Below the pieces are notes generated by a model that worked only from the letters and a program-made list of their open reading frames with translations, ran no database searches and was not told where the DNA came from. Made by a program: the position numbers and the translations under genes. Of a DNA stretch of 63,633 nucleotides, positions 9,996 to 18,966 are shown one piece after another. The DNA comes from Legionella adelaidensis (GTDB lineage: Bacteria; Pseudomonadota; Gammaproteobacteria; Legionellales; Legionellaceae), in contig NZ_LR134438.1 of the NCBI RefSeq assembly GCF_900637865.1, forward strand, positions 1-63,633, written 5' to 3'. The stretch's first letter is position 1. Every line of letters starts with the position of its first letter.

Positions 9996-10272
9996 ACTGC
10001 TGGCTCCCTATTTTTTTTAAGAGCTAACACACAAAAAGCACAAAAATTAAACATGCGCCCTGATAAGCGATAGAAGCAAAAAATAACAAACAGAGCAAAT
10101 ATTTAACATTTTGATGTAATATTTACCTGTTTTTATGTTCTAATTTTATACTTTTTGTTCATTTATTTTAATGATTTAACTTTTTTAGCACACAAAAAAG
10201 AAAAAAAAGTTTTTTCAACATATTGAAAAATAATTACTTTTTTTATTAATGGTCATTTTTTTGACTTAGAAG

Positions 10273-10301
10273 TTTACTTTTGCGTGCTTTGCCAATATAA
10301 T
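10273..10301 (+). promoter_or_regulatory. Sigma-70 promoter of the L,D-transpeptidase gene
   Basis: TTTACT (10273-10278), a 17-base spacer and a perfect TATAAT (10296-10301) predict a start near 10308. The resulting leader of about 125 bases contains a 7-base-stem hairpin (TGTCTTC/GAAGACA, 10316-10331) and a GGAG ribosome site before the ATG at 10433. Confidence 0.6.
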
Positions 10302-10432
10302 ACCCAACTTTTGGATGTCTTCTCGAAGACAAATAGTAACTGATGTGAATTGATGTTGGCAGCTTTACGTTGTCAGGTTTGACGAGTTTTCGTCTTATTC
10401 AATCGCAAACCAAACGCTAAAGATGGAGCATT

Positions 10433-11116
10433 ATGAATACAATATTAACTTTAATTTCAGTAGCAGTACTTGCTAGTAATATGACTTCTACTAGCCCAAC
10501 CTTTGCAGGATCCTCGTCTTCAATTAACGTAAACACCGAAGTTGCTCATTTAAGCAGGAAAGCCCCTTCATTAAATAAAAACGTACTTAAAATGGCTCTC
10601 ACTGCATATCAAAAAGCAACCAAAAAAGGGGCTGTAAAGAAACCTGTGTTAACTGTGATCGATTATTCTTTACCCTCCTCTAAACAAAGAATGTGGGTAT
10701 TTGATGTTAAAAAAGAGAAACTACTCTATAACACTTATGTCGCCCATGGACAAAACTCAGGTATGGTTGTTCCTCATCACTTTTCTAATAAACCATCAAG
10801 CAAAGCCACCAGTTTAGGAACATTCGTAACTCGAGATACTTATATAGGTTCAAAAGGCATCTCCTTGAATTTGCAAGGTTTAGAAAAAGGTTTTAACGAT
10901 AATGCGTATAATCGCCGCGTGGTAATTCATGGGGCTTGGTATGTCGAACCTGATTTTATCAAAAAAGCAGGGCGTGCTGGCCGCAGCTGGGGATGTCCTT
11001 CCATAGCACAAACACTGGCAAAACCGGTTATTAATACCATTAAGGATGGGTCTGTAGTTTTTGCTTATTATCCGGATAGAAATTATTTATCTCATTCAGG
11101 GTATGTAGTAGCATAA
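10433..11116 (+). CDS. Periplasmic L,D-transpeptidase-like protein (YkuD_2 type)
   Basis: The 227-residue protein starts with a signal peptide (LISVAVLASNMTSTSPTFAG). The catalytic domain holds VVIHGAWYV (His166) and GRSWGCPSI (Cys188), matching the murein L,D-transpeptidase catalytic-domain family. The family acts on peptidoglycan stem peptides through the Cys; this branch is poorly characterised and the real reaction is not known from sequence. The gene is monocistronic with a strong promoter and a perfect terminator hairpin after it. Confidence 0.85.
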   Translation: MNTILTLISVAVLASNMTSTSPTFAGSSSSINVNTEVAHLSRKAPSLNKNVLKMALTAYQKATKKGAVKKPVLTVIDYSLPSSKQRMWVFDVKKEKLLYNTYVAHGQNSGMVVPHHFSNKPSSKATSLGTFVTRDTYIGSKGISLNLQGLEKGFNDNAYNRRVVIHGAWYVEPDFIKKAGRAGRSWGCPSIAQTLAKPVINTIKDGSVVFAYYPDRNYLSHSGYVVA

Positions 11117-11164
11117 AAAAATTTGATACTATTTAAATCGTCTCGCGAACAGGAGTTTGCAGAC

Positions 11165-11311
11165 AAAATAAAAGCCAGGGCAATGCCCTGGCTTTTTCAC
11201 AGTCTTCTATCAGGACAACGTCCTGAATCATCCTTGACCTAGACAGATCCTTCTGTCAAAAATCCCTTTCATGAGACCTTCATTCCGTGAAAGTCATAAA
11301 GTAAATTTAGC
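11165..11311 (-). ncRNA. Predicted RsmY/RsmZ-type CsrA-sequestering small RNA
   Basis: Read on the minus strand, about 145 bases run from a TACAAT -10 (11318-11323) to the perfect terminator at 11171-11195. There are five GGA motifs (plus-strand TCC at 11284, 11263, 11248, 11231 and 11221). One is AAGGAT in the loop of a 5-bp hairpin (GACAG/CTGTC, 11242-11257), the presentation CsrA/RsmA prefers. Another is in a 7-bp hairpin (TCAGGAC/GTCCTGA, 11210-11226). No open frame is present. A perfect LetA-type box lies about 150 bases upstream. Length, GGA density, terminator and box together indicate an RsmY/RsmZ homologue; which of the two cannot be told. Confidence 0.8.
11171..11197. terminator. 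Perfect 11-bp stem terminator, usable from both sides
   Basis: AAAGCCAGGGC (11171-11181) and GCCCTGGCTTT (11185-11195) pair perfectly around AAT and are followed by T residues on the plus strand. On the minus strand the stem is followed by TTTATTTT. It can end the L,D-transpeptidase transcript (plus) and the predicted sRNA (minus). Confidence 0.85.
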
Positions 11312-11317
11312 AGCAGT

Positions 11318-11323
11318 ATTGTA
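11318..11323 (-). promoter_or_regulatory. -10 element of the predicted sRNA
   Basis: TACAAT on the minus strand predicts transcription starting near 11311. At 17 bases upstream there is no good -35 match (ACTCGC), as expected of a promoter that depends on an activator such as LetA. Confidence 0.45.
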
Positions 11324-11458
11324 CATATGCAAGTCAGCTTGCGAGTTTTGTTTATTGTATTTTTATTTTTTATAAAAAAATAATTATTAACATTCAATGA
11401 GTTACAACAACAAACAGAAAAATCAAAACAAACGGAGCGCCTTTGTCTTTGCCAAAAT

Positions 11459-11472
11459 TGAGAAATTTCTTA
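11459..11472. promoter_or_regulatory. LetA-type upstream activating palindrome
   Basis: TGAGAAATTTCTTA matches the consensus TNAGAAATTTCTNA, known upstream of rsmY and rsmZ in Legionella pneumophila, at every fixed position. It lies about 150 bases upstream of the predicted sRNA start and about 245 bases before the ProQ/FinO gene on the other strand, so control of the sRNA is the simplest reading. Confidence 0.8.
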
Positions 11473-11715
11473 TAACCTATTGAGATATTTGCGAATAGTG
11501 ATTTTCCGAATTTCCCGAAAGTGTCTCTCAATTTTAAATTTGAATTATTCTAGTACAATATCCGTTTCTTACTCCCACGACCTGGACTATGATCAGTAAC
11601 GAATCGATAATTAGGGGGCGAAATTTGTATTCAGTAAATATAAAAAGAGTGCTTAAATAATGCATAGAGAACTAACTTATGCTAGCTTATTAGTATAAGA
11701 CACACATGGAGATCT

Positions 11716-12114
11716 ATGATGAGCCAACCATTTGACAATGCTAAAAAAGAAAAATTAAAAACAATCGATTGGTTAGCTGATCATTTTCCTGCAGCTTTTT
11801 TTAAAAAAAGCAATCAAGTACGGCCCTTAAAAATTGGTATTTTTGATGACATTGTTGATTTTTACGAACGTCTTGAAACCCCTCCTTTCAGTAAAAAAAC
11901 ACTGAGAGAAGCACTCAATTATTACAGTGCTTCGCCTGCTTATTTAAGCTCTCAAAAGGCTAATGTAGCACGGGTAGATTTATATGGAAATGAAGTAGAT
12001 ATCGTTACTGAAGATCAAGCGAAATACGCCTATCAACGTTATCAACAACGTTACGTAGATAAAAAGAAAATGAAAAGCAGCCCCGCTAAAAATCTGGAAG
12101 AAGTAAATAAATAA
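11716..12114 (+). CDS. ProQ/FinO-domain RNA-binding protein
   Basis: The 132-residue protein is nearly all one FinO/ProQ domain: DWLADHFPAAFF, VRPLKIGIFDDI, SKKTLREALNYYSASPAYL and ARVDLYGNEVDIVTEDQAKYA. These domains bind structured sRNAs and mRNA 3' ends and act as RNA chaperones; Legionella RocC, which represses competence with the sRNA RocR, belongs to this family. There is only a short Lys-rich tail, so this is a minimal version. Two ATGs are adjacent (11716 and 11719); GGAG at 11708-11711 is better spaced for the second. It is divergent from the predicted CsrA-sponge RNA. Confidence 0.9.
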   Translation: MMSQPFDNAKKEKLKTIDWLADHFPAAFFKKSNQVRPLKIGIFDDIVDFYERLETPPFSKKTLREALNYYSASPAYLSSQKANVARVDLYGNEVDIVTEDQAKYAYQRYQQRYVDKKKMKSSPAKNLEEVNK

Positions 12115-12120
12115 ATTTTC

Positions 12121-12816
12121 TTAATCTGCTTTTTTAAATCCCATTAAATAGTTACCTGCGGTTGATTCTTTCAAAGTAGCTTGTCTTGTAATCGGATTAT
12201 AGGAAAGTCCCGAAATGCCAATCGGATCTAAGCCTACTTTTCTTGCGATAGCAGCTAGCTCGCTAGGTTTTATGAATTTTTTAAAGTCATGTGTTTGCCT
12301 TGGAAGCAACTCAAGTAAATATTCGGCCGCAACTATTACGGTAGCATATGCCAGCGGTGTTCTATTTATGGTGGATAAAAATAAGTAACCATTCTTTTTA
12401 AGCAATCGACTGCAATTTTGTATAACCTGGGCAGGATCAGGTACATGCTCCAGCATTTCCATACAAGTGATGGTATCAAATGCTCTCGCTTTAAATTCTT
12501 CAATGGGGCAATTAACATATTCTATGACTAAGTTATTTTCATGCGCATGTTTTCTAGCTACTTGCAAGGTTTCATCATTTACATCCAGACCAGTCACCTT
12601 GGCTCCTTTCCCTGCCATTGCTTCAGCAAGGATCCCCCCACCCGTTCCTACATCTAAAATACGTTTATCTTCCAATGTGGCATATTGCTCAATAAACGTT
12701 AAACGCGGTGGGTTAATGTCATGCAACGTCCTCAATGGGCCATCTACATTCCACCATTGGCTGGAAAGCTCAGCAAACTTCGCTACTTCTTGAGAATCAA
12801 TCGTGCTTTTAGTCAT
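12121..12816 (-). CDS. ubiG: Ubiquinone biosynthesis O-methyltransferase
   Basis: The 231-residue class I methyltransferase has ILDVGTGGGILAEAMAGKGA (SAM-binding motif I) and MEMLEHVPDPAQVI. The N-terminal AKFAELSSQWWNVDGPLRTLHDINPPRL is typical of UbiG. UbiG carries out both O-methylation steps of ubiquinone synthesis at the cytoplasmic membrane face. It overlaps the end of the upstream UDG-like gene by 8 bases, so the two form one operon on the minus strand. Confidence 0.95.
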   Translation of the reverse strand: MTKSTIDSQEVAKFAELSSQWWNVDGPLRTLHDINPPRLTFIEQYATLEDKRILDVGTGGGILAEAMAGKGAKVTGLDVNDETLQVARKHAHENNLVIEYVNCPIEEFKARAFDTITCMEMLEHVPDPAQVIQNCSRLLKKNGYLFLSTINRTPLAYATVIVAAEYLLELLPRQTHDFKKFIKPSELAAIARKVGLDPIGISGLSYNPITRQATLKESTAGNYLMGFKKAD

Positions 12817-13522
12817 TTTTTAATAAGAGATCCATGGGCCTAAAAAATTCTACAACCTTAGGATTAGTAATGAAACTAATATTATAAGGATGTTCGGCAA
12901 TTAAATGTGAAAACAAATCAATTTCAGGTATTTGGTGGGCTATTTTGCCAAATAAAATTAATTGCAGAGAAGGATTCTCTTGTGCTAATTGGGTTAATAA
13001 ACTATGCATAAAAGGACGCCACGCTTTGGCATGGTAAGGTACTTTTTTATCACTATAAACTAATGAGGCATTTAATAGTAAAAATCCCTTATTTAAAAAA
13101 GATTGAAACAGTTCACTGCCTGTTTGTACCAAATTTGACTTATTAATTTTGGCAATAGCTTCTTGCGAAAAATTTGAATTAATATCCCCTCTTGCATATA
13201 ACAACATTTTTATTAAATTACGTAACGAAGTAGCCTTATTGGCTTCTTTGCTAAGCCCGGTTGCAGACCATATATCTTTAACCGCATTATCCCAAAACGC
13301 ATAGCCATTTGCGGAAAAAGCCCGGGGATAAGGGGACTCGCCTAATAAAACAAAACGTGCTGTAGATAAAGGAACATTAAAAGCGGCAAATAAATTAGCT
13401 TCGCCGGGAAGCCAACTTTGGTCATTTTTTAAGGACAGCAAATAATTCGGGTCCATACTTCCTAGTGCTTTCGTCACTAAGGGAGCCCACTGAGGATTTA
13501 TTTGCTGAATAAGATTTTCCAT
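12809..13522 (-). CDS. Uracil-DNA-glycosylase-like protein lacking the catalytic Asp
   Basis: The 237-residue protein follows the family 1 UNG pattern. LFAAFNVPLSTARFVLLGES matches the segment leading to the UNG active site, SLRNLIKMLL the SLRN helix, GFLLLNASLVYSD the GVLLLNTVLTV strand, and EHPYNIS the HPSPLS loop. But the active-site GQDPYH reads GESPYP (residues 61-66), so the water-activating Asp is Ser and the His is Pro. It is probably an altered or inactive glycosylase fold. It lies upstream of ubiG in the same operon. Confident as a superfamily member, unsure of any activity. Confidence 0.8.
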   Translation of the reverse strand: MENLIQQINPQWAPLVTKALGSMDPNYLLSLKNDQSWLPGEANLFAAFNVPLSTARFVLLGESPYPRAFSANGYAFWDNAVKDIWSATGLSKEANKATSLRNLIKMLLYARGDINSNFSQEAIAKINKSNLVQTGSELFQSFLNKGFLLLNASLVYSDKKVPYHAKAWRPFMHSLLTQLAQENPSLQLILFGKIAHQIPEIDLFSHLIAEHPYNISFITNPKVVEFFRPMDLLLKND

Positions 13523-13571
13523 ACTTCTCCTTTAATGCCATAATTTATTTTTTAAGTTATAGCGAGTTTAT

Positions 13572-14795
13572 ATGCTGCTGGGATCTTTAATTGATTTACT
13601 CAAACTGTTGGAAAAAAGCCAATCTATCATGGTAGCGCAATTGCATCAATTTTGTGAGATTAACACAGGCACCTATAATTTGAATGGGTTAAAGATGATG
13701 CATCAAACGTTAAAATCAATTTTTATTCCTTTAGCCGACTCAGTAGAGACCCGGACATTCAAGAAAATAACTACGATAAATATGGCAGGTGAAAAAGAAT
13801 TTCACCAAAGCGGAGATGGTTTGCTAATCCGCAAACGTCCGCATTTAAAAAGACGGGTATTGCTTTGTGGACATATGGATACAGTTTATAGTGAGACCAA
13901 TCCTTTTAAGCAACTTCGCTATTTAAATAACAATCATATTATTGGCCCCGGAGTTGCCGATATGAAAGGCGGATTAATAGTTATGCTCCACGCATTGATG
14001 GCCTTTGAAAAAACTCCTTTTTCTGAAAGTATGGGTTGGGATGTCTTTATTAATGCGGATGAAGAAATAGGTTCTCCCGCTTCCAGTGAAGTATTTAAAG
14101 AAATTGCAAAAAATTACCAATGCGCTTTAGTTTTCGAGCCTGCCATGACTGAGAGTGGGAAGCTTGCCAAAAATCGAAAAGGTAGTGGAAAAGTTACCTT
14201 AATAGCAACAGGTAAAGCAGCACATGCTGGCCGAGCCTTTGATAAGGGCCACAATGCGATTTGTTATTTGGCAGAAGTAATAACCGCAATTAATACATTA
14301 AATGGTAAACGTCCTGGAGTAACCATAAATATTGGAAAAATTGCCGGCGGAGAAGCATTAAACGTAGTTCCAGAAAAAGCAGTAGCTAAAATTGACATTC
14401 GCATTTCCCAACCGGAAGATGAAAAGTGGGTGCGGGATGAATTTGCTGCTATTTTAAACCAACATAAGCGTAAAGGTTTTAACTTGGTTATTGATGGAAA
14501 CTTTGGCAGACCCGTTAAGCGGGTAGATAAGAGCACTGAAATACTTTTTAAAAAAATTCAATGGCTAGGTAAAGAATTAAATATCTCTATTGATTGGGAA
14601 GATAGCGGCGGCTGCTGTGATGGCAATAATTTAGCCAGCTTAGGACTACCCGTTTTAGATACTTTAGGGGTAAGAGGCGGAGAAATTCATAGTTCTAAAG
14701 AATATTTGGTAATGGATAGTCTGGTAGAGCGTGCGTCTCTCAATGCTTTATTGTTGGTGGACTTAGCCCAGGGGGGCTTAGAAGAATTAAGATAA
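13572..14795 (+). CDS. M20-family zinc hydrolase (carboxypeptidase G2/ArgE/DapE-like)
   Basis: The 407-residue protein has the M20 metal-site series: LLCGHMDTVY (His and Asp), GPGVADMKGGLI (bridging Asp), NADEEIGSPAS (catalytic Glu and Glu ligand), FEPA, and a late GEIHSSKEY (His). M20 enzymes remove N-acyl groups or cleave peptides; N-succinyl and N-acetyl amino acids are usual substrates. It precedes astADB, separated by about 200 bases with a palindromic repeat. It could supply the missing succinylglutamate desuccinylase step, but that is inference. Confidence 0.85.
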   Translation: MLLGSLIDLLKLLEKSQSIMVAQLHQFCEINTGTYNLNGLKMMHQTLKSIFIPLADSVETRTFKKITTINMAGEKEFHQSGDGLLIRKRPHLKRRVLLCGHMDTVYSETNPFKQLRYLNNNHIIGPGVADMKGGLIVMLHALMAFEKTPFSESMGWDVFINADEEIGSPASSEVFKEIAKNYQCALVFEPAMTESGKLAKNRKGSGKVTLIATGKAAHAGRAFDKGHNAICYLAEVITAINTLNGKRPGVTINIGKIAGGEALNVVPEKAVAKIDIRISQPEDEKWVRDEFAAILNQHKRKGFNLVIDGNFGRPVKRVDKSTEILFKKIQWLGKELNISIDWEDSGGCCDGNNLASLGLPVLDTLGVRGGEIHSSKEYLVMDSLVERASLNALLLVDLAQGGLEELR

Positions 14796-14840
14796 AATGT
14801 AGCCCTGAAGTACCCTCTCATTGTAAAAAAGACGCGCAAT

Positions 14841-14912
14841 TGTAGGTTGGCGCCGATAGGCCCAACGTTCATTAGCGAGATCTTTTGTTGGGCCTGGCGG
14901 CGCCAATCTACA
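14841..14912. repeat. REP-like palindromic repeat
   Basis: A 72-base imperfect palindrome begins TGTAGGTTGGCGCCG, has GGCCCAAC and GTTGGGCC near the centre and ends with the complementary arm. It is closely related to 37663-37740 (same central CATTAGCGAGATC word) and to the interrupted copy at 41151. It lies between the M20 hydrolase gene and astA. Confidence 0.85.
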
Positions 14913-14997
14913 CCCGTTACGACTACGGGTGTAAGATAATACATTTACCCTTTCCCCGAATTCTGGCAGAATTTATATATAAAAAAATCAAGGCGTT

Positions 14998-16047
14998 ATG
15001 ACCATGATGTTGTTTCGCAATGCCAAGGAAGAAGATATAGAGGCTATATACCAACTCGCATTAAAAAGTGGAGTGGGTATTACTACGCTTTCTAAAGATA
15101 TAAATGTTTTGAAACGGCGTTTAAAATCTTCTAATGAAGCGATTAATAAGGAAATTAAATATCCTCGTGATGCGTGTTATTTTTTTGTATTAGTCGATAT
15201 CAAAAATAACGAAATAGTGGGAACTGCAGCCATTGAGTCAGCTATTGGTAATAATGTACCTTTTTACTCTTATAAAATTTTAAATAGAACGCGTATTTGT
15301 CATACCCTTAACATTCGTGCTGATTATGAAGTGTTAAGTTTAGTCAATGACAAACAAGGGAGCAGTGAAATTTGCACGCTCTATCTTGATCCACGTTACC
15401 GTCACAGTAGCAATGGTTTACTCTTATCACGCTCCCGATTCTTATTTATAGCGCAATTTCGTTCTCGTTTTCCTACTCATATCATTGCCGAGATGCGGGG
15501 AGTCTCTAATGAAAAAGGACAATCGCCCTTCTGGAATGCAGTAGGCAGGCACTTTTTTCATATGCCTTTTGCGCAAGCAGATCACTTAACAATGGCAACT
15601 GATAAACAATTTATTGCTGATTTAATGCCCCGGAATCCTTTATACGTGAAGCTTCTCCCACCTAAAGTACAAAAAATTATTGGAAAACCCCACGAAACAA
15701 CTGCCCCCGCAATGAATATATTAATGCAGGAAGGATTTAAATATGAAAACTATGTCGATATTTTTGATGCAGGACCCACCTTAGAGGCAAGTATTGATAA
15801 TGTCTATACAGTGGCAAATAACCGTTTACTGGAAGTAAAAAGCATTATTGATGATGTTAGTAGTAAGCGCTATATAATATCCAATACAGCTATTAATTTT
15901 AGAGCGACAGTGAGTCAAGCTCTCATTAATTCGGAGCAAAACGCCTGTATATTAAGTAAAGACGCAGCGGAAATTTTACAAGTACGTTGTGGCGACTCGG
16001 TTCGCGTTATACCGCTTAAAATAGCAGAAACTTTCCAATTGGATTAA
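14998..16047 (+). CDS. astA: Arginine N-succinyltransferase
   Basis: The 349-residue protein matches AstA in length and motifs: [43 protein letters not shown] and [19 protein letters not shown]. It transfers succinyl from succinyl-CoA to arginine, the first step of the AST pathway. It is the first gene of a compact astA-astD-astB run, with astD starting 4 bases after its stop. The GNAT-like fold and cytoplasmic location are family knowledge. Confidence 0.93.
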   Translation: MTMMLFRNAKEEDIEAIYQLALKSGVGITTLSKDINVLKRRLKSSNEAINKEIKYPRDACYFFVLVDIKNNEIVGTAAIESAIGNNVPFYSYKILNRTRICHTLNIRADYEVLSLVNDKQGSSEICTLYLDPRYRHSSNGLLLSRSRFLFIAQFRSRFPTHIIAEMRGVSNEKGQSPFWNAVGRHFFHMPFAQADHLTMATDKQFIADLMPRNPLYVKLLPPKVQKIIGKPHETTAPAMNILMQEGFKYENYVDIFDAGPTLEASIDNVYTVANNRLLEVKSIIDDVSSKRYIISNTAINFRATVSQALINSEQNACILSKDAAEILQVRCGDSVRVIPLKIAETFQLD

Positions 16048-16051
16048 AACA

Positions 16052-17530
16052 ATGAAAAAAAATTACAAGGGAATGCATTTTATTAATGGAGTGTGGGAGG
16101 CCGGTAATGGAGAGGTTTTTTTATCTTATAATCCCACTAACAATACCCCGGTTTGGGAAGGAACCATAGCAACTGAACAAGAATCCGCAAAAGCATATGA
16201 AGCCGCTCAGACTGCTCAAACTAAATGGGCTTTACTTGACCTGAACCAAAGGGTTCAATTCTTAAAAAAATTTGCTTCGAATGTGGAAGAAAACCGCAAA
16301 GAATTAGCAAATACTATTTCTTTAGAAACCGGTAAACCGCTTTGGGAGTCAATAACAGAGGTTAATTCTGTTATTAGTAAAATTTCCATATCACTCGATG
16401 CTTTTCACGCCAGGACCTTTGAAAGTCAAGTACAGGTCCCCGATGCAAAAGGTTTTGTTCGCTTTAAACCACATGGTGTAGTAGCGGTTCTCGGCCCTTT
16501 TAATTTTCCTGCCCATCTTAGTAATGGCCATATTGTTCCCGCTTTGCTTGCAGGTAATACTGTCATTTATAAACCAAGTGAATTAACCCCTTTGGTAGCT
16601 GAATTGATAATTGAATGTTGGGAAAATACGGGTATTCCTCCCGGGGTAATTAATTGTATTCAAGGAACTTCCACAACAGCCAAATCCCTTTTAAGCCAGC
16701 CTATTCGCGGGGTATTTTTTACCGGCAGCTATACCACTGGTTTGTCTATTCAGGATCAATTTAAACAAAAACCCGAAGTCATTCTTGCATTAGAAATGGG
16801 CGGGAACAGCCCCTTAGTTATTGATAAAATGCAAAATACCAATGCAGCTATATACCATTCAATTTTGTCTATTTTCATTACAGCAGGCCAACGTTGTACC
16901 TGCGCAAGAAGATTAATTATACCCGACAATAGTTTCGGAGATGCTTTCTTAAAGCAATTTATACAAAACGTTAATGGGCTCAAAATAGGGGATTTCCAAG
17001 AACAACCCGAACCATTCATGGGACCCGTAATAGGTCATCAGCAAGCCTTAGCATTTTTAAAAGCACAAGCGGATTTACAACTCTTGGGAGGCGATCCCCT
17101 TCTAAAAATGAGACTTTTAAAAGAAAATTCGGGATTTTTATCTCCTGGGATAATGGACATGAGTAAAGCGAAAAAACCCAAAGATGAGGAAATTTTTGCG
17201 CCTTTTGTCCAAATTTATCGGTATCAAAATTTTGATGAAGCAATAGAATTAGCCAATGACACAAGCTATGGACTGGCAGCTGGTCTTTTAAGTGACAATC
17301 GCTCCCATTATGAAAAATTTTATACGCAAGTTAACGCTGGTGTAATTAATTGGAATAGACCAACTACTGGAGCCGCAAGTAATCTACCCTTTGGAGGAAT
17401 AGGCAGGAGTGGTAATCATAGACCAAGCGCCTATTTCGCTGCAGACTATTGCTCTTATCCTATAGCAAGTTTAGAACAAAGCGAATTAACTTTGCCTGAA
17501 AAATTATTACCAGGTGTTGCCCTTTTATGA
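16052..17530 (+). CDS. astD: N-succinylglutamate 5-semialdehyde dehydrogenase
   Basis: The 492-residue aldehyde dehydrogenase has [31 protein letters not shown] (Glu general base) and [13 protein letters not shown] (catalytic Cys), with [13 protein letters not shown] at the end, all typical of AstD. It oxidises N-succinylglutamate semialdehyde to N-succinylglutamate with NAD. It sits between astA and astB, the expected neighbourhood. Confidence 0.94.
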   Translation: MKKNYKGMHFINGVWEAGNGEVFLSYNPTNNTPVWEGTIATEQESAKAYEAAQTAQTKWALLDLNQRVQFLKKFASNVEENRKELANTISLETGKPLWESITEVNSVISKISISLDAFHARTFESQVQVPDAKGFVRFKPHGVVAVLGPFNFPAHLSNGHIVPALLAGNTVIYKPSELTPLVAELIIECWENTGIPPGVINCIQGTSTTAKSLLSQPIRGVFFTGSYTTGLSIQDQFKQKPEVILALEMGGNSPLVIDKMQNTNAAIYHSILSIFITAGQRCTCARRLIIPDNSFGDAFLKQFIQNVNGLKIGDFQEQPEPFMGPVIGHQQALAFLKAQADLQLLGGDPLLKMRLLKENSGFLSPGIMDMSKAKKPKDEEIFAPFVQIYRYQNFDEAIELANDTSYGLAAGLLSDNRSHYEKFYTQVNAGVINWNRPTTGAASNLPFGGIGRSGNHRPSAYFAADYCSYPIASLEQSELTLPEKLLPGVALL

Positions 17531-17616
17531 TGGAATATTTAAGGTAAGAACCCTGCTTACGTGGCGCTGTATCAAAGTTTCTTCAGTAATAATATTGTCA
17601 GGACTTAAAGGATTTT

Positions 17617-18966
17617 ATGAAGGTATATGAACTTAATGTAGATGGCTTGGTAGGCCCAACGCATCATTATGCGGGTCTTTCAGCTGGCAATCTCGCTTCT
17701 ACGCGAAATGCATTAACCCTTGCAAATCCTAAAGCGGCGGCTTTGCAAGGGTTAAGTAAAATGCGTTTACTACATGAAATGGGTTTAAAACAAGCATTCC
17801 TTCCCCCTCACCCGCGTCCCAACATCGAGCTTTTAACGCAACTAGGCTTTTCCGGGACACGTGAGCAAAAAATTAAAAAAGCAAAGAAAATAGCTCCTTC
17901 ATTATTAAGTACTTGTTTTTCTTCTTCAGGCATGTGGACAGCTAATGCGGCTACAGTTTCAGCGAGTTTGGATACTCTTGATAAGAAAGTACACTTTACT
18001 CCCGCTAATTTGGTAAGCAATTTACATCGTTTTCAAGAAACTGACTTTACCGCCGCTCTGTTAAAAACAATTTTTTCCAATCCTAAGTATTTTACACACC
18101 ACTCTCCTCTTCCCCGTTCGCTTATTACCGGGGATGAGGGCGCTGCAAACTATAATCGCCTATGCGCAAACCATGCTACTAAGGGAATCTCTCTTTTTGT
18201 ATATGGGAGACAAGCCCTTCCTGCTAATAATAGCTTTCCAGCGCCTCTGCGTTTTCCTGCAAGACAGACGCTAGAAGCCTCCCAAGCAGTAAGCCGATTA
18301 CATGGTCTATGCGGCGAAAGCACTATTTTTGCCTGCCAGAACCCATTAGCTATTGATCAAGGTGTTTTTCATAATGATGTTATTTCCGTTGCCAACGAAA
18401 ATGTATTTTTATTACATGAAGAAGCCTTCTTGGCTCAAAGCACTCTATTAAAAACCATTGAGCAAAAATCTGACTTTGCGATTCATTTTATAGAAGCAAA
18501 AACCATCCACTTTTCCGTACCTGAAGCGGTACAAAGTTATTTATTTAATTCGCAGTTAATTACCGTTCCCGATACAAAAGATATGATATTAATTTCTCCG
18601 ATAGAGTGTGAGGAAAATTCAAATGTGTTGTATTTTATTAATGAAGTAATTGCCGATTCTGGTAATCCAATTCGCGGGGTTCGATTTTTAAACCTTCGTC
18701 AAAGTATGCGAAATGGCGGAGGTCCCGCATGTTTGCGGTTACGTGTACCCTTAACCGAAGAAGAGTTAGCTGCAATGCATCCTGGCGTATTAATTACTGA
18801 TCCCTTATTAGAGAGGTTAGAAGCTTGGATAAATAAACACTATCGCACAGAGCTTTATGCAGATGATTTAGATGATCCTGAATTATGGCAAGAATGTGAA
18901 TCCGCTTTAGATGAATTAACGTCCATAATAGGCTTAAAAAATATTTATCCTTTTCAACGAGTTTAA
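17617..18966 (+). CDS. astB: N-succinylarginine dihydrolase
   Basis: The 449-residue protein opens with [21 protein letters not shown], the AstB signature, and contains [25 protein letters not shown] and [14 protein letters not shown], which holds the catalytic Cys of this amidinotransferase-fold enzyme. It converts N-succinylarginine to N-succinylornithine, ammonia and CO2. The stop codon abuts the ATG of the next gene, so translation is probably coupled. Confidence 0.95.
   Translation: MKVYELNVDGLVGPTHHYAGLSAGNLASTRNALTLANPKAAALQGLSKMRLLHEMGLKQAFLPPHPRPNIELLTQLGFSGTREQKIKKAKKIAPSLLSTCFSSSGMWTANAATVSASLDTLDKKVHFTPANLVSNLHRFQETDFTAALLKTIFSNPKYFTHHSPLPRSLITGDEGAANYNRLCANHATKGISLFVYGRQALPANNSFPAPLRFPARQTLEASQAVSRLHGLCGESTIFACQNPLAIDQGVFHNDVISVANENVFLLHEEAFLAQSTLLKTIEQKSDFAIHFIEAKTIHFSVPEAVQSYLFNSQLITVPDTKDMILISPIECEENSNVLYFINEVIADSGNPIRGVRFLNLRQSMRNGGGPACLRLRVPLTEEELAAMHPGVLITDPLLERLEAWINKHYRTELYADDLDDPELWQECESALDELTSIIGLKNIYPFQRV

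Larger units (their letters stand above)
9910..10432. other. AT-rich divergent intergenic region
   Basis: The 523 bases between putA and the L,D-transpeptidase gene contain the inverted repeat at 9964-9995, a promoter at 10273-10301 and a 5' leader with a small hairpin. Bases 10020-10260 are very AT-rich with long A and T runs. No open frame or RNA gene is evident there. Confidence 0.6.
11117..11715. other. Intergenic region carrying the sRNA locus
   Basis: The 599 bases without a protein gene hold the shared terminator, the minus-strand sRNA, its -10 and the LetA-type box. From 11473 to 11715 lies the upstream region of the ProQ/FinO gene, for which I see no confident -35/-10 pair. Confidence 0.7.

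Noticed and set aside
10200-10230. Hairpin TTTTTTCAA/TTGAAAAA as terminator of a second sRNA
   Set aside because: It is embedded in very AT-rich DNA, with no promoter, GGA motifs or other structure around it.
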